Part shown: positions 37,310 to 50,884 of the stretch, in pieces | How the letters are laid out: every line of letters begins with the position of its first letter | Position numbering within the stretch: position 1 is the stretch's first letter | Source of the DNA: Lunularia cruciata | Taxonomy: Eukaryota; Streptophyta; Marchantiopsida; Lunulariales; Lunulariaceae | DNA: 64,000 nucleotides | Direction: 5' to 3' | NCBI GenBank assembly: GCA_948567375.1 | Contig: OX419762.1 | Coordinates: forward strand, 51,131,034 to 51,195,033 | The notes under the pieces: generated by a model | What the model saw: only the letters and a program-made list of their open reading frames with translations | Database searches by the model: none | What the model was told of the DNA's origin: nothing | Translations under genes and position numbers: made by a program

Positions 37310-40254
37310 GAAATAATAAGGTTATAAAGGTTTTTTATAATATGCAGAAGAATCTTATAGCATGAATGGATATTTGATCAACACGTAAGAACCTTCTTAG
37401 AGTTCTCCCATGACCACGGAAATCACACGAGAAACACCCGAAACATAACCACTGTGTGTCTCCCTCTGCCATGACCTGTACCTCCATAGATAACAAGAAA
37501 CAGTACTCTCCTTGGGCACAAGTAAAGGTCCCATGCATGCATGTATGCTTACCATCATGATGAGCATCTGGCTACGAGAGTTAACCTGTCAGTTCAAACA
37601 GATCTGTCCTTTTACTCTAGCAGGTCAGATTACCGACAGATAGATAGTGTGTTCGTATAGGTCAAGTCACCAGGTCAGGTCAGGTTAGGTTATCTCCTAA
37701 TGGGTTTGTTTATCATGACTGTTTAGACGGGATATATCACAACTTTAAACTTGTAGAGTATATTGCGATGAGATATGTCATAGTGTTTTTCTTTTTGTGT
37801 CGGTATCGCTAAATTCTGCCCTGCTCTTTTTGCCTTTTATCCTTTTATTTGAATGATTTTTAGTCCCGATCTGAACTTAGATGGACCCACTTAAGAGGAG
37901 TATTTTGTTTCTGATTTTAGACTAAGTATAAAATGTACCTTTCCGCTCTGTCTCTTTCTGTTCTGTTCCAGCTCTGTTTTTGTTGACTGGTTTTCCTTCT
38001 CATTTGAGCCTTACATGCCACATAAAAGAGCTCTCACATTATTCATTAATTTCCTGTACATGGTATAAAAGAGTTGTCTTATTATACTGATATAGTCTCA
38101 TTTGGACAAAGTACACTTACTTAAATTGTCAAATTTTCAAATTTTCAAAAAGCTTTGTTGTGGAGGACCCCTCAAGATTTAAAGAATACTCTTTTGTGGA
38201 AATCTCTTTCAATGCACTCTTTGAAACCTGCTTGTAATATGCGATCACACATAATTTCTAAGTTTATAATGCATAATTTTCTGAATTTGACGAGAATTAT
38301 TATCTCACCCTTCCTTTAAATATCTCAAAAGGAAGATACTTCAAATTCTTGGATTGATTCACACACTGTTTTTCTACTCATAAGGCATAAAATTAGAAAA
38401 CAAATTATAATTTATTCTTTTTTTTATCAATCTTGGATGAATAATTAGTGCAAGTATTCTAGATAACTGCTTGTTACATAGGTTTTAAATATTGATATCC
38501 TTTAAATTTAACATTTAAATCAACTCAAAAAATGTAGACGCGTAGCAATATGTTTTAAATTGTAAAATCATTAAATTATTTATTAATACATATATGATGA
38601 TATTGAGTGTATCTAAAGTTTCCTAAACTACATTTTCTTATTCAAATAGAAATAGACAAAGAATAGGTAAACTCTCGATCTTGACATGGAAAAAGATATC
38701 TCTTTCTACTAATTTTATGATTTTTACCTCAAAATTTAATTCATATGTAAATTACTAAGGAAATATAAATACTAAATTTTCAATTATTCTTAACTTGTAT
38801 ATAACAAGTGTAAACCATCATTTTACTGCCAATACAATGAAAAAAAATTAAGTACACATGTATATTCACATACATATCATAATTTCTATATATGGTCCTT
38901 CATTTTAGTTTCTAAGCTTCTATTTTATATATTATAATAATTTTAAAATAACATCTTCTTATTATTTCATATAGATATCTGACTATTTTTCTTGTAAAAA
39001 TTGTACAATTTTAATCTGTTCTAGATACTTAAAATCTAAATCTTAGTCAATTTCTATAACATTTCTTTAAATTTTAGAATAAATCTTATATTAATAGAAT
39101 AGATCTTATATATTATTAATATTTAAAAAAATAAAAGCATTGTGCCTATTGCATCTATTGGCTTATTTAATATCTATGGGATTTTGTTTTGGATAACGGT
39201 TCATCATATAGAAATTTTTTCAATAAATTAAAATAAATGCATATACTGAGGTACTAAGATCTTTTGAAATATTAAGATTAATTTATATTATTTTTTTTAA
39301 TTTCCGTCTCCATTTAGGATAATTATTTTAAAACTGGAGTAATCCAAAAAAATTTCAATGCTAGATCATTAGCTATATGCATATTGGACTTTGTGTCACA
39401 AAAGATATCAATAATGGGCACTTGGATAAAAGATGAAAAGATGTATATGGAGTCAATAGGTTTAACATTCTCAAGTAGTGAAGTTAAGAATGAAGTCTTT
39501 AATGTCATATGATGTTATACTTAAGAGATAGTTATTTATACAATGTAAAGAGAGTCCTTAAAGTTAGTTTATTTTCTTAAATAATTCATTATATCAGTCA
39601 ATATCTCGCGGTGATGTCTTTCACATAATACAAGTAATGTACCATCCAGGAGAGAATACCTATCAATTAAAAAAAACAAAAAAAAAACAAATTAGAGCTA
39701 ATATACCAAGAAAAGATGCGTATAAGATGAACATACGGAAAAAGACTCATCATTTCATACAAGGAAAATGAAAAATGAAAATAGAGCTAGGTCCAAGAGT
39801 ACTATAATCTTATGTTTATTGTACTCAAGAATCTACCTAAGAACGGGAGGAATTCTGTTTGAAGTCCCAAGAAAAATCACTATGAGTTATTTCTCCAAGA
39901 TTCAAGAGCATGCAGGGTGAGAATTTCACAATGAATAGTCCTTCCAGTGCATTGACTGATCTAATCCTAGTATAATATATATGAATCTATTCACTTGGAT
40001 GATATTTCCTTTGTTAATTCTATGTGATTAAAATTCTCAAAAATCAATCACCCCTTTTTTGCAACTCCAATTTCAGATGTTAAATTTTTTTTAATTCTGT
40101 ACTGATATATTTTAAATTATGATAAGTCCAGGACTTCTTATTCCGAGCTTGACTACTACGATACCACGAATGAAATAGAACCGTTAGTGAGCAGAGGCCC
40201 TTGTGTATTAGACCTTCTATTAGACAAATAATAATGATAAATAAATAAGAAGTA

Positions 40255-40290
40255 GAAGGCGACCGCGTAGAAAAAACGAAGGATGGGAAG
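40255..40290 (+). repeat. R4 fragment
   Basis: aaggcgaccgcgtagaaaa and gaaggatgggaaga match the start of the copy at 45175; the rest is missing. Confidence 0.6.
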
Positions 40291-41069
40291 AATAAACAAG
40301 ATAGTGACGCACAATATCATAATATAATAATAATTAGGGAAAAAGACAAGACCCTAATTCTGGCGGCGCAGGAGTTGTGTGTGCACTTCATTTAGCTCCT
40401 GTGACATGGGCACATAAAAATGCATAATGTAGGGATGTGTTGTCATTATCGGAAAAGAGCCTCTACTTGAAAAGCAACCATGTCCACACAGACTATATTG
40501 ATCATCTCTTTCCTTCCATTCTATTATTCATTTGAAATATATCAAATTGATTATGATTTTAGTGTATTTTTTATTATATAAAAGAGACCCAGATGCGAGA
40601 AATTATATTCCAGGAAAATGTTATAAACTTAATTTATTTTTTTTAATCAATGTGCTTGTTTTGCTTTAAATTTAAATATCTGTTTTCCCTTTGTTGTGAT
40701 TTGTTCACTTCCTTTCTTTTCATATATTAGCAGATGTGGACTACGTGTTTGGTTAACCCCGTGCGACGACGAGATTAATGGTCAATGTAAAGGACTCAAC
40801 CAAATTGTAAGACCTCATGGGAAACGATTTTATTTTACAACATATCGTAAATATAAAAATGATACATAGAATATAAATCTTTCAATAAAATTACACCCCA
40901 TTACTTATACACTCTCAATAACCAAAATCTAAATCCTTCTCAACATGAAGTCTCAAGAATCCTTAGTATAAACAAATATACCAAATTAATTATCTTATCT
41001 CTGGATCCAAATCTATGAAACCTACTAGTGCTTACTCCCTTTTACCCTCACCACGTGGGTTTTATCTTG

Positions 41070-41173
41070 TGCGGCTCCCTGACTTGATGGACTTTCCATC
41101 CTTCTCACTATCCTTAGAGAAAGGGTAGAAAACACGAACGATGGGATATCCTTAGATAGATAGTGAGAAGGAT
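41070..41173. repeat. R4-like piece with 15-bp inverted repeat
   Basis: gacttgatggactttccatcc resembles R4. The adjoining ATCCTTCTCACTATC (41099-41113) is exactly complementary to 41159-41173, with about 45 bases between. Confidence 0.5.
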
Positions 41174-41946
41174 TGGGAACACTTTCACTTAGATTCGAAA
41201 ACACGTTCTGTGTTTTTTTTTCCCTACTATATATTGGGCATTGCCGTGCACGGAGAGGGAGAAGATTGACGTCATCGTGTTTTCTTTCATGTGCTTTACT
41301 TTTTGCTTCATGGCTTCTTTTATATTTATGATATTTCGCTTTTTCTCTCAAAAGACATGATATGCCTTTTAAAGGTGACTAGGTACGATGAAATCGAACA
41401 AATGACGGCGGGCCATGTACTGCTTAGAACCAGAATGCATGAGAAATTAGTATCTCTTATCATCTTCCTGCTAGCATAGTTTGGAGTCAACAATGATTTA
41501 AGAGTATTATATTGCATTATGGGAAGAAGGCTCTGGATAACACTAAATTTATGATTTTATCATATGTACGATGAATACGTTAAAATATATGTAAAAACAT
41601 GAATTTGTGGAGTTTATTCAGCTACCTTATCGGTTTACGACACTATATTATCATAATAGAAAATATATATATATAATGATTGTAAGAATATCCGATGAAC
41701 TCAACAAGGAAACCAAAGAGGTTGGACAAGGAAGCATGGAACCATGAATTATTCACTTGAGATAACTATTCTCATTAGTTTTTCACCAAAGTTGTACATA
41801 ACATCAATTTACAGTCGCATCCTATTCGGAATTAGTGGCATACTATTTTTTTGAGAACAATAGAAAGACTTTCTAAACGTGTTATAATAGACCGCCCCTT
41901 CTTTTCATATAATTATCATATTAATAATCATACTTATAAATATTTT

Positions 41947-41952
<6 letters not shown>

Positions 41953-41991
<39 letters not shown>
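41953..41991. repeat. (TA)n microsatellite, about 39 bp
   Basis: An uninterrupted TA run in AT-rich DNA. Confidence 0.9.
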
Positions 41992-41994
<3 letters not shown>

Positions 41995-44900
41995 CGTATT
42001 GACATACAGATCGGGGATAAGGACTAAGAGAGGAAAGAGAAGAAGGATGTGGAAGGAGATTTTCAATTTTTTGATATATATTAAGTAAAACGGTTATAAG
42101 AATTGATAATTATTCTCTTTTTATAAATATATTTCTATTGATATTTAAATTAAAGACTATGGAGAATTTAGAAGATATAGTATATTTATATTTTTTTAGA
42201 GTTGTGAGGATATAATTTATTATAAGAGTGATTGATTGATAAGTTTTATTCCTAATCTCTTGGTTTTTATGCATTTGTTCTATTTTAATTTACTTTTAAA
42301 AGTACATAATTAATTATAATTTTAGGATTTTGAAAGTTAAATTTTACTAGGATGAGATGTCATATGAGTGGATTGTAGTTTTGCAAAATGGAGATTGGTA
42401 TTGTGTAGATATATAAAATATCATTTATTACTTTTTTATTTTTATGTTAATGATAGCTAGACTTCACATATATAGAAGTCAAGTCTAGAGTCAAGTCTAG
42501 AGCAACAAGAACTGTTTTTCTTGTTCTTCTCATTGCAATTTGGTGGACTACTAGACAAATAACCCTGAAAAGAAGCTCTAGAAAAGAGGCTCGAGAAGTA
42601 TATACAAAGGCTTAGCTGGTCCACTTATCTTCTCTTTTCTCCTTAAGTTTTTCCATTTTCAAGATGATATTCATGCAGAAATTGAAATAATTTATTTAAA
42701 TATTTTATACTTGTAGATGAAGAGCTTTCTGAACATTTTCCTTATTAAGTTTTATTTTAGCTCAAATTCTGCTTTAGCTAACTTTGTTAGGAATGTAATA
42801 CCTTTAGCTAGCCAATTTTAAGGTACTTTAATTTGCTTAAGTTGATAAGCCATGATTTTTACCAAATTTAGTATAGTCTTTTAATATCTTCATACGGTGA
42901 TTTTTGAACTATCCTATGTAAATTCAAATATTTTTCAGTTCTAAAATTGAATAGAATAGCTTTTAAGGAACATAAGATTTGTATTATAATGGTTATGTAG
43001 TCTTTGGAAGATTATCTTCCTTTCAGACATTATCATCTAAATTTGAAACATATTAAAAGGAAATTTTTTATATCGGTACAAAAGGGGTTTGACATCTAAC
43101 TACAACTTAGTTTACTAATTGTGAAAGTTAACCTTTTCTCTCTAAACTTAGAATTAGCAACCTCAAATAAATTCAAATGTAGCATATATAGTATATATAA
43201 GATTGAAGAAGATCAATAGCAATATCAATGTGTTTAAAATATTGCATATGATTCAACTCTCGTGAATGTTACTTTACTTTAACAAACTTGCTTACAAAAG
43301 TAAGAGATCTTAGAAGTCAAAACAAAATGTTAGAAGATTAGAAAGTTATTATGTAATGTTAAGCTCCTAGATCGATTCTAGTTATATTTTATAAGAGTTC
43401 TTTTCTTTGGAGATAAACACCTCCTGTTAAAATATCAGAATTTTAAATGTGATCTATACTAATTAATGAGTACAAATAACTATTTCATTAAATTACTTTA
43501 AGTTCTGGAAAATATATAACTCTTAAGATAAATACCTTCTCTACTTTACATAGATTGGAGTGGAGGAGGTGCTGCATTAGATAATGGAATAGTGGATATA
43601 TAAATGATATTCATTTTATCAATCTATCCTTAAATGAAAATATAGCATTTAGATACTATTGATGTCAAATTATCATACTCTTTAGTATAAATTTTGTGTA
43701 AGTGTCTTTGTATAAATATAAAGATACATATGATAATTTTATTGAGAATAATTAAATCAAATTTTGTGTTTAATATAACTTTAAGTTGTCTTATTAAAGC
43801 TATTTTAGTAGATTTTACCCTTGCTAAAAATACTTCAACTGCAAATAAGTGTATTGAAGCTTCAATTTTTGAAGTTAATAAGTCTATTTGTCAAATATTG
43901 TGGAAATATTTTAAATTTTATATATTATCATTATCAATGTTACTTATTATTTGTGAATAGAAATTAAATATTAGATTCTTATATTCTAGATAAATTCTAA
44001 AAATGAGAAATCAAGACCAATCAATTCCTACAATGAATACTGCTATAATGATCAAAATAATAAAATAAGTTTTGTATTGAGGATCTCTCAACATTTTATA
44101 TGTATATTATTTTCTTTAAAATTAATTATTTTATTATTTATCTAAAATATCAACATGATATTTTGTATTTTTAGTTAGAGCATGTTGTATTTATATGTAA
44201 ATCAATAAATTTATATTTGTGACCTTGTTCCAATTCTATTTACCATCATACAAATTCTAGAAGAGAAAAGATGCATCAAATTTATTTATTCTATATAATT
44301 TTTATAGGGGTAGATGTTAAATGGTTTGTGTGATAGTAAACAATCTTGCTAACTTTCCATTCAGTTCTAAATGTTGTGAAATTTGGATAAATAGTTCTTT
44401 CACTCTAAAATTATATTATCACAAGGCTAAGTTAAGCTTAAATATTTTCTGCAAAGTTAACCTTGATTTATAAGCTTATGATGTAATCTATTGACTTAAT
44501 AGCCTAACTATGATATCTAAAATAAGTGGCTTTTTTTCTTCAACCTCAAGAAGGCTAATTAAACTTGAAATTTGAAATTATTTTCCTTCTTGATCCAAAT
44601 TCAGGATAGATTTCTTGAAAAGTATTGCAATGGATTATGCTTCTAAAACTCCATTTTTCCTGTCTTTCTATATATATCTATTCTTTGTATATAAATTTTA
44701 ATTAGAGTAATCAATCATCTAATCATCATCAAAAGTTGAAAACACATATTCTGTATCATATTTTATTTGAAATTTATGATGATTATTATTATTAGAATAT
44801 GGCATGTTGAAAATATTGATAGACTTTTGATGCTTTTGTAAACTTAGGATATCAGATTTTTATAACTTTCAGAAAAGCAAAATAACACAAGATACATACA

Positions 44901-45174
44901 ATTTCCTTTTGGAATATGTAATCCATATGATTTGTTTAGCTTTGTTATACAAGCAAAAAATATAGGTTAGCTTGATGTATTCTATTTATATTATTCTAAG
45001 CTTATAATCATAAATTAATTTGAACTAGTCATACGAGAAGGGTTTTAATTTGATTAAAACGAAATTTATTGATGACTAGACTGTTTAGTAAGGATGAAAT
45101 TATGTAAAAGTGTTTAATTTACTAGAAGTATAATCATATTTAGATCATTTGTAGGAAATATTTAATAACGTGAA

Positions 45175-45311
45175 AAAGGTGACCGCGTAGGAAAAATGAA
45201 GGATGGGAAGACCCCATCAAGCCGTACAAGGGAGAGACAAAGAAGGTAACATGGGGCTAAGCCCCAATAGAGTATGTATGAGAAATCTGCCCTACCGCAC
45301 CTAAGATATCC
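45175..45311 (+). repeat. R4 repeat, reference copy
   Basis: This is the longest copy: gtgaccgcgtaggaaaaatg, gaaggatgggaagacccca, gccgtacaagggagagac, the self-complementary GGGGCTAAGCCCC core, agccccaatagagt, and a tail ending taagatatcc. The tail is shared with 34766-34899, so the unit is about 135 bp. It has no open frame and I see no clear RNA polymerase III box. Confidence 0.75.
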
Positions 45312-46723
45312 TGCCTTGATATTTAATCCAGTGTAGTGTATTTAAGAAATGTATTTAATTCAGTGTAGTATATTAAAGAAATATTTAATAACTGCCTTGA
45401 TTGTTAATTCAGTGTAGTGTAGTGTATTTGCTTTTATATGGTTTAGATAGTTGATAAAAAGTTTTAACTTGGATCATAAACACATATAATCCAAGTTACA
45501 ATTAGATTACATATAATTGTAAACTCCATGATTTTTAAGCCCTATTATATTACCATTGTCCTTCATTTTCATGTAAATAATATGGTTTGTTATATTCTGA
45601 AATCTTTTCAATTTCAAAGGTTGAATATGTGATAGAAAGATAGGTATATGTTTGTACAATTTTGATTCTTTTAGGTTTATACTATTTAATAATTAGATTT
45701 GAGAAATAATTAAAAACCAAGAAGTCAAGATCAAAGACATAATTTGAGATCAAGATAAAAGAATGATAATGACTTGATTTATATTTTGTAATAGAGAATA
45801 TTGAGCTTTGAACACATGAAACTATATTAAAGGAGTATATACTTTAGTAATATATCTTGAATCAGTTAGATAATTCTTCACGTTCTAATTAGTCTACACA
45901 TGATGTTTTTGTCCATGCTTCTTTTTATTGTTGACTCATTGCCACAATGATGTATTTTGATTAGACAAAATACTTTTATATAATTTATATAATTTTTGTG
46001 AAGATAGATTAAGTATTTAGATCATTTAACGCTTTACCCTATACCATTGAGCTCCATATGACTTCTTAAAACCTCCACTTGGAATTTGTGCATTATTCTT
46101 GAAGTAAATTTTCATTGTTTCCAACTTAACATTAAAACACAATTTTTTAATGTTTTATCGGACTGTCAACTTTTTTCATCATTCTGTATTTCAATTGGGT
46201 ATCTTAAATAATCTAATTAGTTTCTACAAGAAGCAAAAGGCATCCAAAGTTCACAAAAAAACTTTACCGTGACAAAAATTTTGAATTCTAGAATGATATT
46301 TACATCCTTTTTTCTAACCATTACATGTATTCTAGGGGTTTCAAAAACTCTATTTTCACCTCCCGTAAATATCCAATACAAAAGTTCTTGGAGAGTAGGT
46401 GAAAAGTCTATGGTAGAAAAAATGAGGTATCTGAAGTTTTTTCAGAAAGTTTCACATTCACATAAAATTTTATGGTAATTTGTAATGTCTCATGCAGAAA
46501 TTTATGGTACTCTGCGTGTTGGCTGATACCCCCATAAGTATTAAGTGCTTGATAATCATGTCATCATGAATTTGAATAAGAAATTAAAATTTGAAGTAAA
46601 ATGAAGTTTAGCAGGAATCCAAGAAACCATGAACCTTTGCTTTCCCAATACACATGAGTGACTTGGACAAGAGTGGTCACACTTTGCCATTTGTAAAATT
46701 TGAGAACATGGGTCAAGCTCCAC

Positions 46724-46845
46724 AAAGAGTGTTGCTCAAGCGTGCATGGGTTGAGCTTTGTCCCGTGTGGTGGATGGGGTTGAGCTTTAAAGAGTGTTGC
46801 TTGAGAGAGTGGAGTGGGTTGAGTTTTGTCAAGTGTTTCAGAGTA
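46724..46845 (+). repeat. 65-bp direct repeat
   Basis: aaagagtgttgct recurs at 46724 and 46789, and each is followed by a gggttgagctttgtc-type block. A 65-codon frame spans the repeat but has no recognisable domain. Confidence 0.6.
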
Positions 46846-47880
46846 ACATAGTTTTGCCTAGAATTTTGGCTTGAGAGATAGGTGCTTTGAATAGGAATAG
46901 TTGCAATCTAGTAGTAAAGTCTTGCATGAATAATGCTTGGGTGAAAATTGTATTGAGAGTAGTCAAAGATAGAATTTAGAAGGAAGAATGCAAATTCTAT
47001 TGAGAGCAACCAATCGAGAAATTAGAAAGAAGAAGGTTGTGAGTATTTGCATTCAAATAGAGAGTGAAATTCAAGAGAAGCATCGAGAATAGGATTTGAA
47101 CCAAGAGAAAGTTAGGTAAGAAGTTGGCAAGAGAGGAAAGTAGGTCGGATTGATTTTTTGGTTGGATTCATTTCATGTTTGATATTGGAGTAAGAGCCTT
47201 GGTTGGATGTTTTGCATGAACTTGTGGGTAATTGGAAAGAAATCAAGTAAGAGAGTTGGTTCAATTTTTTGCACCTAGATTAGGGAGGATGAAAGAGAGA
47301 ATATAATTAGAGAGAGTGGAAGTCTATCTTGCAAGAGTAACCTTCATGGACCTAGAAAAGATAGTCATTTTATTTTCCAATAGATAAATTGTCAATTCTC
47401 CATTTGATTATCAATATGCCTTGCAGTAGCAATCTGCAAACAATTGACCAATGAGATAAAGAGACAAATGTGCTTGCAAGTGGTGGAATGACAAGGTGAG
47501 CTATAGATGGAACTGAAATGGCAAGGTGATTGTGACATGGAGTTAGATATGGAAAATGATAGATTATGGGGAGAGCTTGAGAACCTAGACGAACAAGAAT
47601 GAGATTTTGATGATTCATTTGAGTGTGTTTGAAAATGTTTATTAAAGTGGTAGGACTTTGTATTCTCTATGAGATATTTGTTAGACAAATGGCCCATGGT
47701 GGATAAGAATAAGAGAGCGAGTTTATCTCCCAATTTTTCATAAATCTAGAACCATGGCAATTTAAAGGATTGATGAGTGTAGATGTACATTCATTTTATA
47801 TATTGTTGGAACTGATCCAAGTTCAAGTTCATGAGGTGTTTTGAGAGAGTGAGACAAGGAGGAAATGGATTCTTATTTAA
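46846..47880. other. Gene-free stretch before the transposase remnant
   Basis: It contains recurrent gagag and aagag words and no motif I can name. The 5' part of the PIF/Harbinger element may be here, but I cannot see conserved residues. Confidence 0.35.
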
Positions 47881-48048
47881 TTTAACTTGCAATAGTACTA
47901 AACAGATTTGGTCATAATGTGAACGGAGCATGCATTGAGCTTGTGAGGTATCAATTTAGGATCCACTACAAATTTCATGGAGAGAGTGATCACAGCTATT
48001 TTTTCTAACATGGTCAATGGGGTGATATGGTTGGATGTAGAGTAGAGT

Positions 48049-48173
<125 letters not shown>

Positions 48174-48349
48174 AAAAGTTTTTACTATGAAAGGATTTCT
48201 AGGGTGCATGGGACTAGTTGATGGGACATTACTCCCATTGGCACAATGACCTAATATCAATAGAGAAACTTACTTTAGCACAAAGGGATATTTTATCAAT
48301 GGACAAGTGGTATGTGGTGATATGAGATGGATTATACACTTATAAGGTG

Positions 48350-48485
48350 GTAAGTTATTGGTTCATAGCTACAAACACTTTGTTTTATATTACATTTTCA
48401 TTGGTTGAACAATAGTTTTTTCATTTCACCTTTTGTATACTTTTGTTTTGTATTTTTTTGAGTTCATGTGCGGGTTTGTGTAGAG
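48350..48485 (+). other. Probable intron in the transposase remnant
   Basis: The segment begins GTAAGT and ends with a T-rich run and tgtgtagAG. It has no coding similarity. Its length of 136 bp shifts the frame by one, and the upstream frame (with VDGT) joined to the downstream frame (YHDMTYLKN) is exactly in phase after removal. That agreement supports a real intron over a random insertion. Confidence 0.55.
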
Positions 48486-48990
48486 GGATGCTCGATTCCT
48501 ATCATGATATGACCTATCTTAAAAATCTCCTCTCTAGAAAGATTTGAACCATTGAGGAGCCAATGACTCATTCAAACATCAACAATACTTGTTAGATGAC
48601 TTGGATCATACTCTCATGAGCCACCTGGTACTATCATTTAAAGTGCAATGCACTCTATATAAAGTAGATTTCAATAAATGTGTAGCAAGAACCAAGGTAG
48701 TCAACAAGCATTGTATAGGAATTTTAAAGAGACTTTGGTATTTTTTTCAAGAGCTAAGGGTAAAATTGAGAAGTAAACCCAAGGAGAATGAATATATGTT
48801 GAGTTGTTTCAGTACTTGTATTATTTTACATAATTTTCTTATTAATAGAAGAGATATGTAGGAGGAAGGAAATTTATCAACTTGGGAAGAAGCAATGGAA
48901 GTTGATGAAATTCTGGAGTTCCACATTCAAGCTAGCCAAAATACAAAAGAAAAGAGAAGATGTTATGAATACATGTTTAGCATTTAATAG

Positions 48991-49480
48991 ACTTGTTGGT
49001 TTTTGGAACCCCAGATAACAACAATAACAATTTGTAACATGTGCATTAATAAAACACTGTATTATCTCCATGAAAGGGTATTACTAGTGTCTTGGACATG
49101 GAAGAAATTAAAGGGTATTTGCATAAGATGGAAATGTGTCTTTAGGAATACAATGTGTATGGAAGTTCACAGGGTATTAAGGTAAGATGGAAAAGTGTCA
49201 CAAGATGGAAGGATGGTGGCATTAAGTTAAGTTAAGGGTGAAGAGTCATAGTCAAAAAAATCAAAGATTTTTAGGATTCAATATTGTAATGTCAAAGAGA
49301 TTTGTAGAGTCAAAGATCATGAGATGTTTTAGAATTATAATATCAACTTCATGAAACTTTGTTTTTGGGAAGATTTAAAGAGTATATGGTTTTGTCCATG
49401 AAATATGATTGGAAATAGACACCTAGAGCCTATAACTAAAGCTTATAATGAGAAACTAAAGTATGATTTTAAATAGAGGG
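48991..49480. other. Gene-free stretch
   Basis: Short frames without motifs. The 3' end of the Harbinger element should lie here; I could not find an inverted terminal repeat. Confidence 0.35.
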
Positions 49481-50200
49481 TGGAGGAAAAAAGAAGACAA
49501 TAAGGAGAAAGATGGGAGACAAAGGAAGCAAACAAAAATAACCATGTTTATCTTCAAACGAGGACTAAGAGAGCAGAAAATAACCATGGTGATTTATGGA
49601 AAAGGATATTAGAGCTAATAAGAGGAGATGAGAGTGGCAGAGTAGAATTTAAATCCTTGACCTCTAAGGGTAAGGACTTCAAGAGGCAAAAAGGAGTGAA
49701 CTTAGGTTTCAAGGGAAGAGTTTAGTTCAAGAGGCAACAAAGGAGAAAACTCAAGTTTTGGGGTAAGAAAGAGTTTAGTTTGAGAGGAAAAAGAGGAGAG
49801 AATTGAGGTATGGGGAAGAGGCACTTGGAGAGGAGAGATGGGTTTTGGAAGAGGAGAAGAGAGGAAGAGAGAATTTAGTTTAAGAGGTAAAAGAGAGAGA
49901 ACTCAAGTTTCTAATAAGAGGGACTTGGAGAGGAGATAAGGGTTTTGGAAGGGGAGAAGAGAGGAAGAAAGGAATCAAGAGAAGAAAGAAGAGGCTTAGA
50001 AGAAGAGAGGAATTGAGAGCAGAGAGTGTTTTGGAAGGAGAGAGGAGAAGAAAAGAATCATAAGGTTTTTGAAGGAATCATTGCACGAACTGCAAGAAGG
50101 AAGGAGTGATAAGGGAGAGAAGGGAGACATTTTAAAGGGGTTTTGGAGATAGAGGTTTGGAGGAAGGAGAGATGTTTCAGAGGGGTTTTGGAGAATCATT
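49480..50200 (+). repeat. Purine-rich tract with imperfect internal repeats
   Basis: The plus strand is strongly biased to A and G over about 700 bp. Words such as gggttttggaagaggagaag, gagaactcaagttt and cttggagaggaga recur several times with irregular spacing of about 60 to 110 bp. It shows no coding character. Such tracts can form triplex DNA. Confidence 0.65.
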
Positions 50201-50235
50201 AAGGTTTTGTAGAACCCATATTATTGTTTGACTAG

Positions 50236-50676
50236 ATGGAGATGGCAACTACTTATCAGAAATTGTGGCACATGCCAAACATGGAGGATTTCAAGGAGTG
50301 TGGATGGCTGATTGGTGACCTTGGTTCAATGGCAGATAACATGACTTTTATCAAGTGTTCTTGGCTGGATCAGACTCAAATCCAACAATCAGTGGAGTCT
50401 ATCACAAAATTGGATTTGGATTTGGATTTACTTGGCTTGAAAGCTGCAATTGGGTTGCATTATCTATGCATGGCCCCATGGAAGTCTCTGATTTATTCTT
50501 GGAATTCATTCTTCTCTTATGTATTCTCTTATGTATTTATGAATTTTATTATGCTTAAACACCACCAAAACCCCTACCATCTTATGCCATCACCTGTCAT
50601 TCACCTTGAAGATTTCCATGAAACCTCACCAAAACCTCTCACCTTTGCACAAAAACTCAATGACACCTTGCCATAA
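50236..50676 (+). CDS. Unrecognised 146-codon open frame
   Basis: This is the longest undisturbed plus-strand frame between the two transposon clusters. The protein is acidic in its first half (two LDLDLDLLGL-like residues near 75) and has a hydrophobic stretch (YVFSYVFMNFIMLK, around residues 95-108) that could be a membrane helix by chance. It carries no known domain and no repeat copy in the window supports it. After it comes a run of ccaaaacccctag-type words (50560-50880). I regard it as hypothetical and more likely non-coding. Confidence 0.2.
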   Translation: MEMATTYQKLWHMPNMEDFKECGWLIGDLGSMADNMTFIKCSWLDQTQIQQSVESITKLDLDLDLLGLKAAIGLHYLCMAPWKSLIYSWNSFFSYVFSYVFMNFIMLKHHQNPYHLMPSPVIHLEDFHETSPKPLTFAQKLNDTLP

Positions 50677-50884
50677 CCTTGGATTTTTGACAAACCCTAG
50701 CCAAATCCCTTGTGAAAACCAGCTTGAAACCAAAATCCCTAGCAAAACCCAAGCATAGTATAAGTGCCTCACCAAACTTGGACATAATCCCTTTTTTGCC
50801 ATGAAACCCTAGCAAAACCCTTTTCCTTCTCCAAAACTTGCAAAACTTCCACAAAACCTTTGCAAAATCCTCACAAAACTTTTA

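Larger units (their letters stand above)
37306..46650. other. Very AT-rich intergenic DNA, no gene recognised
   Basis: Nine kilobases with few open frames over 60 codons; the frames at 41025-41351 (minus) and 43694-43960 (plus) have low-complexity composition and no known domain. Scattered R4 pieces are the only repeats I can identify, listed separately. A short tandem (agtctagagtca units) lies at 42477-42505. No retroelement of the flanking families is visible. Confidence 0.5.
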
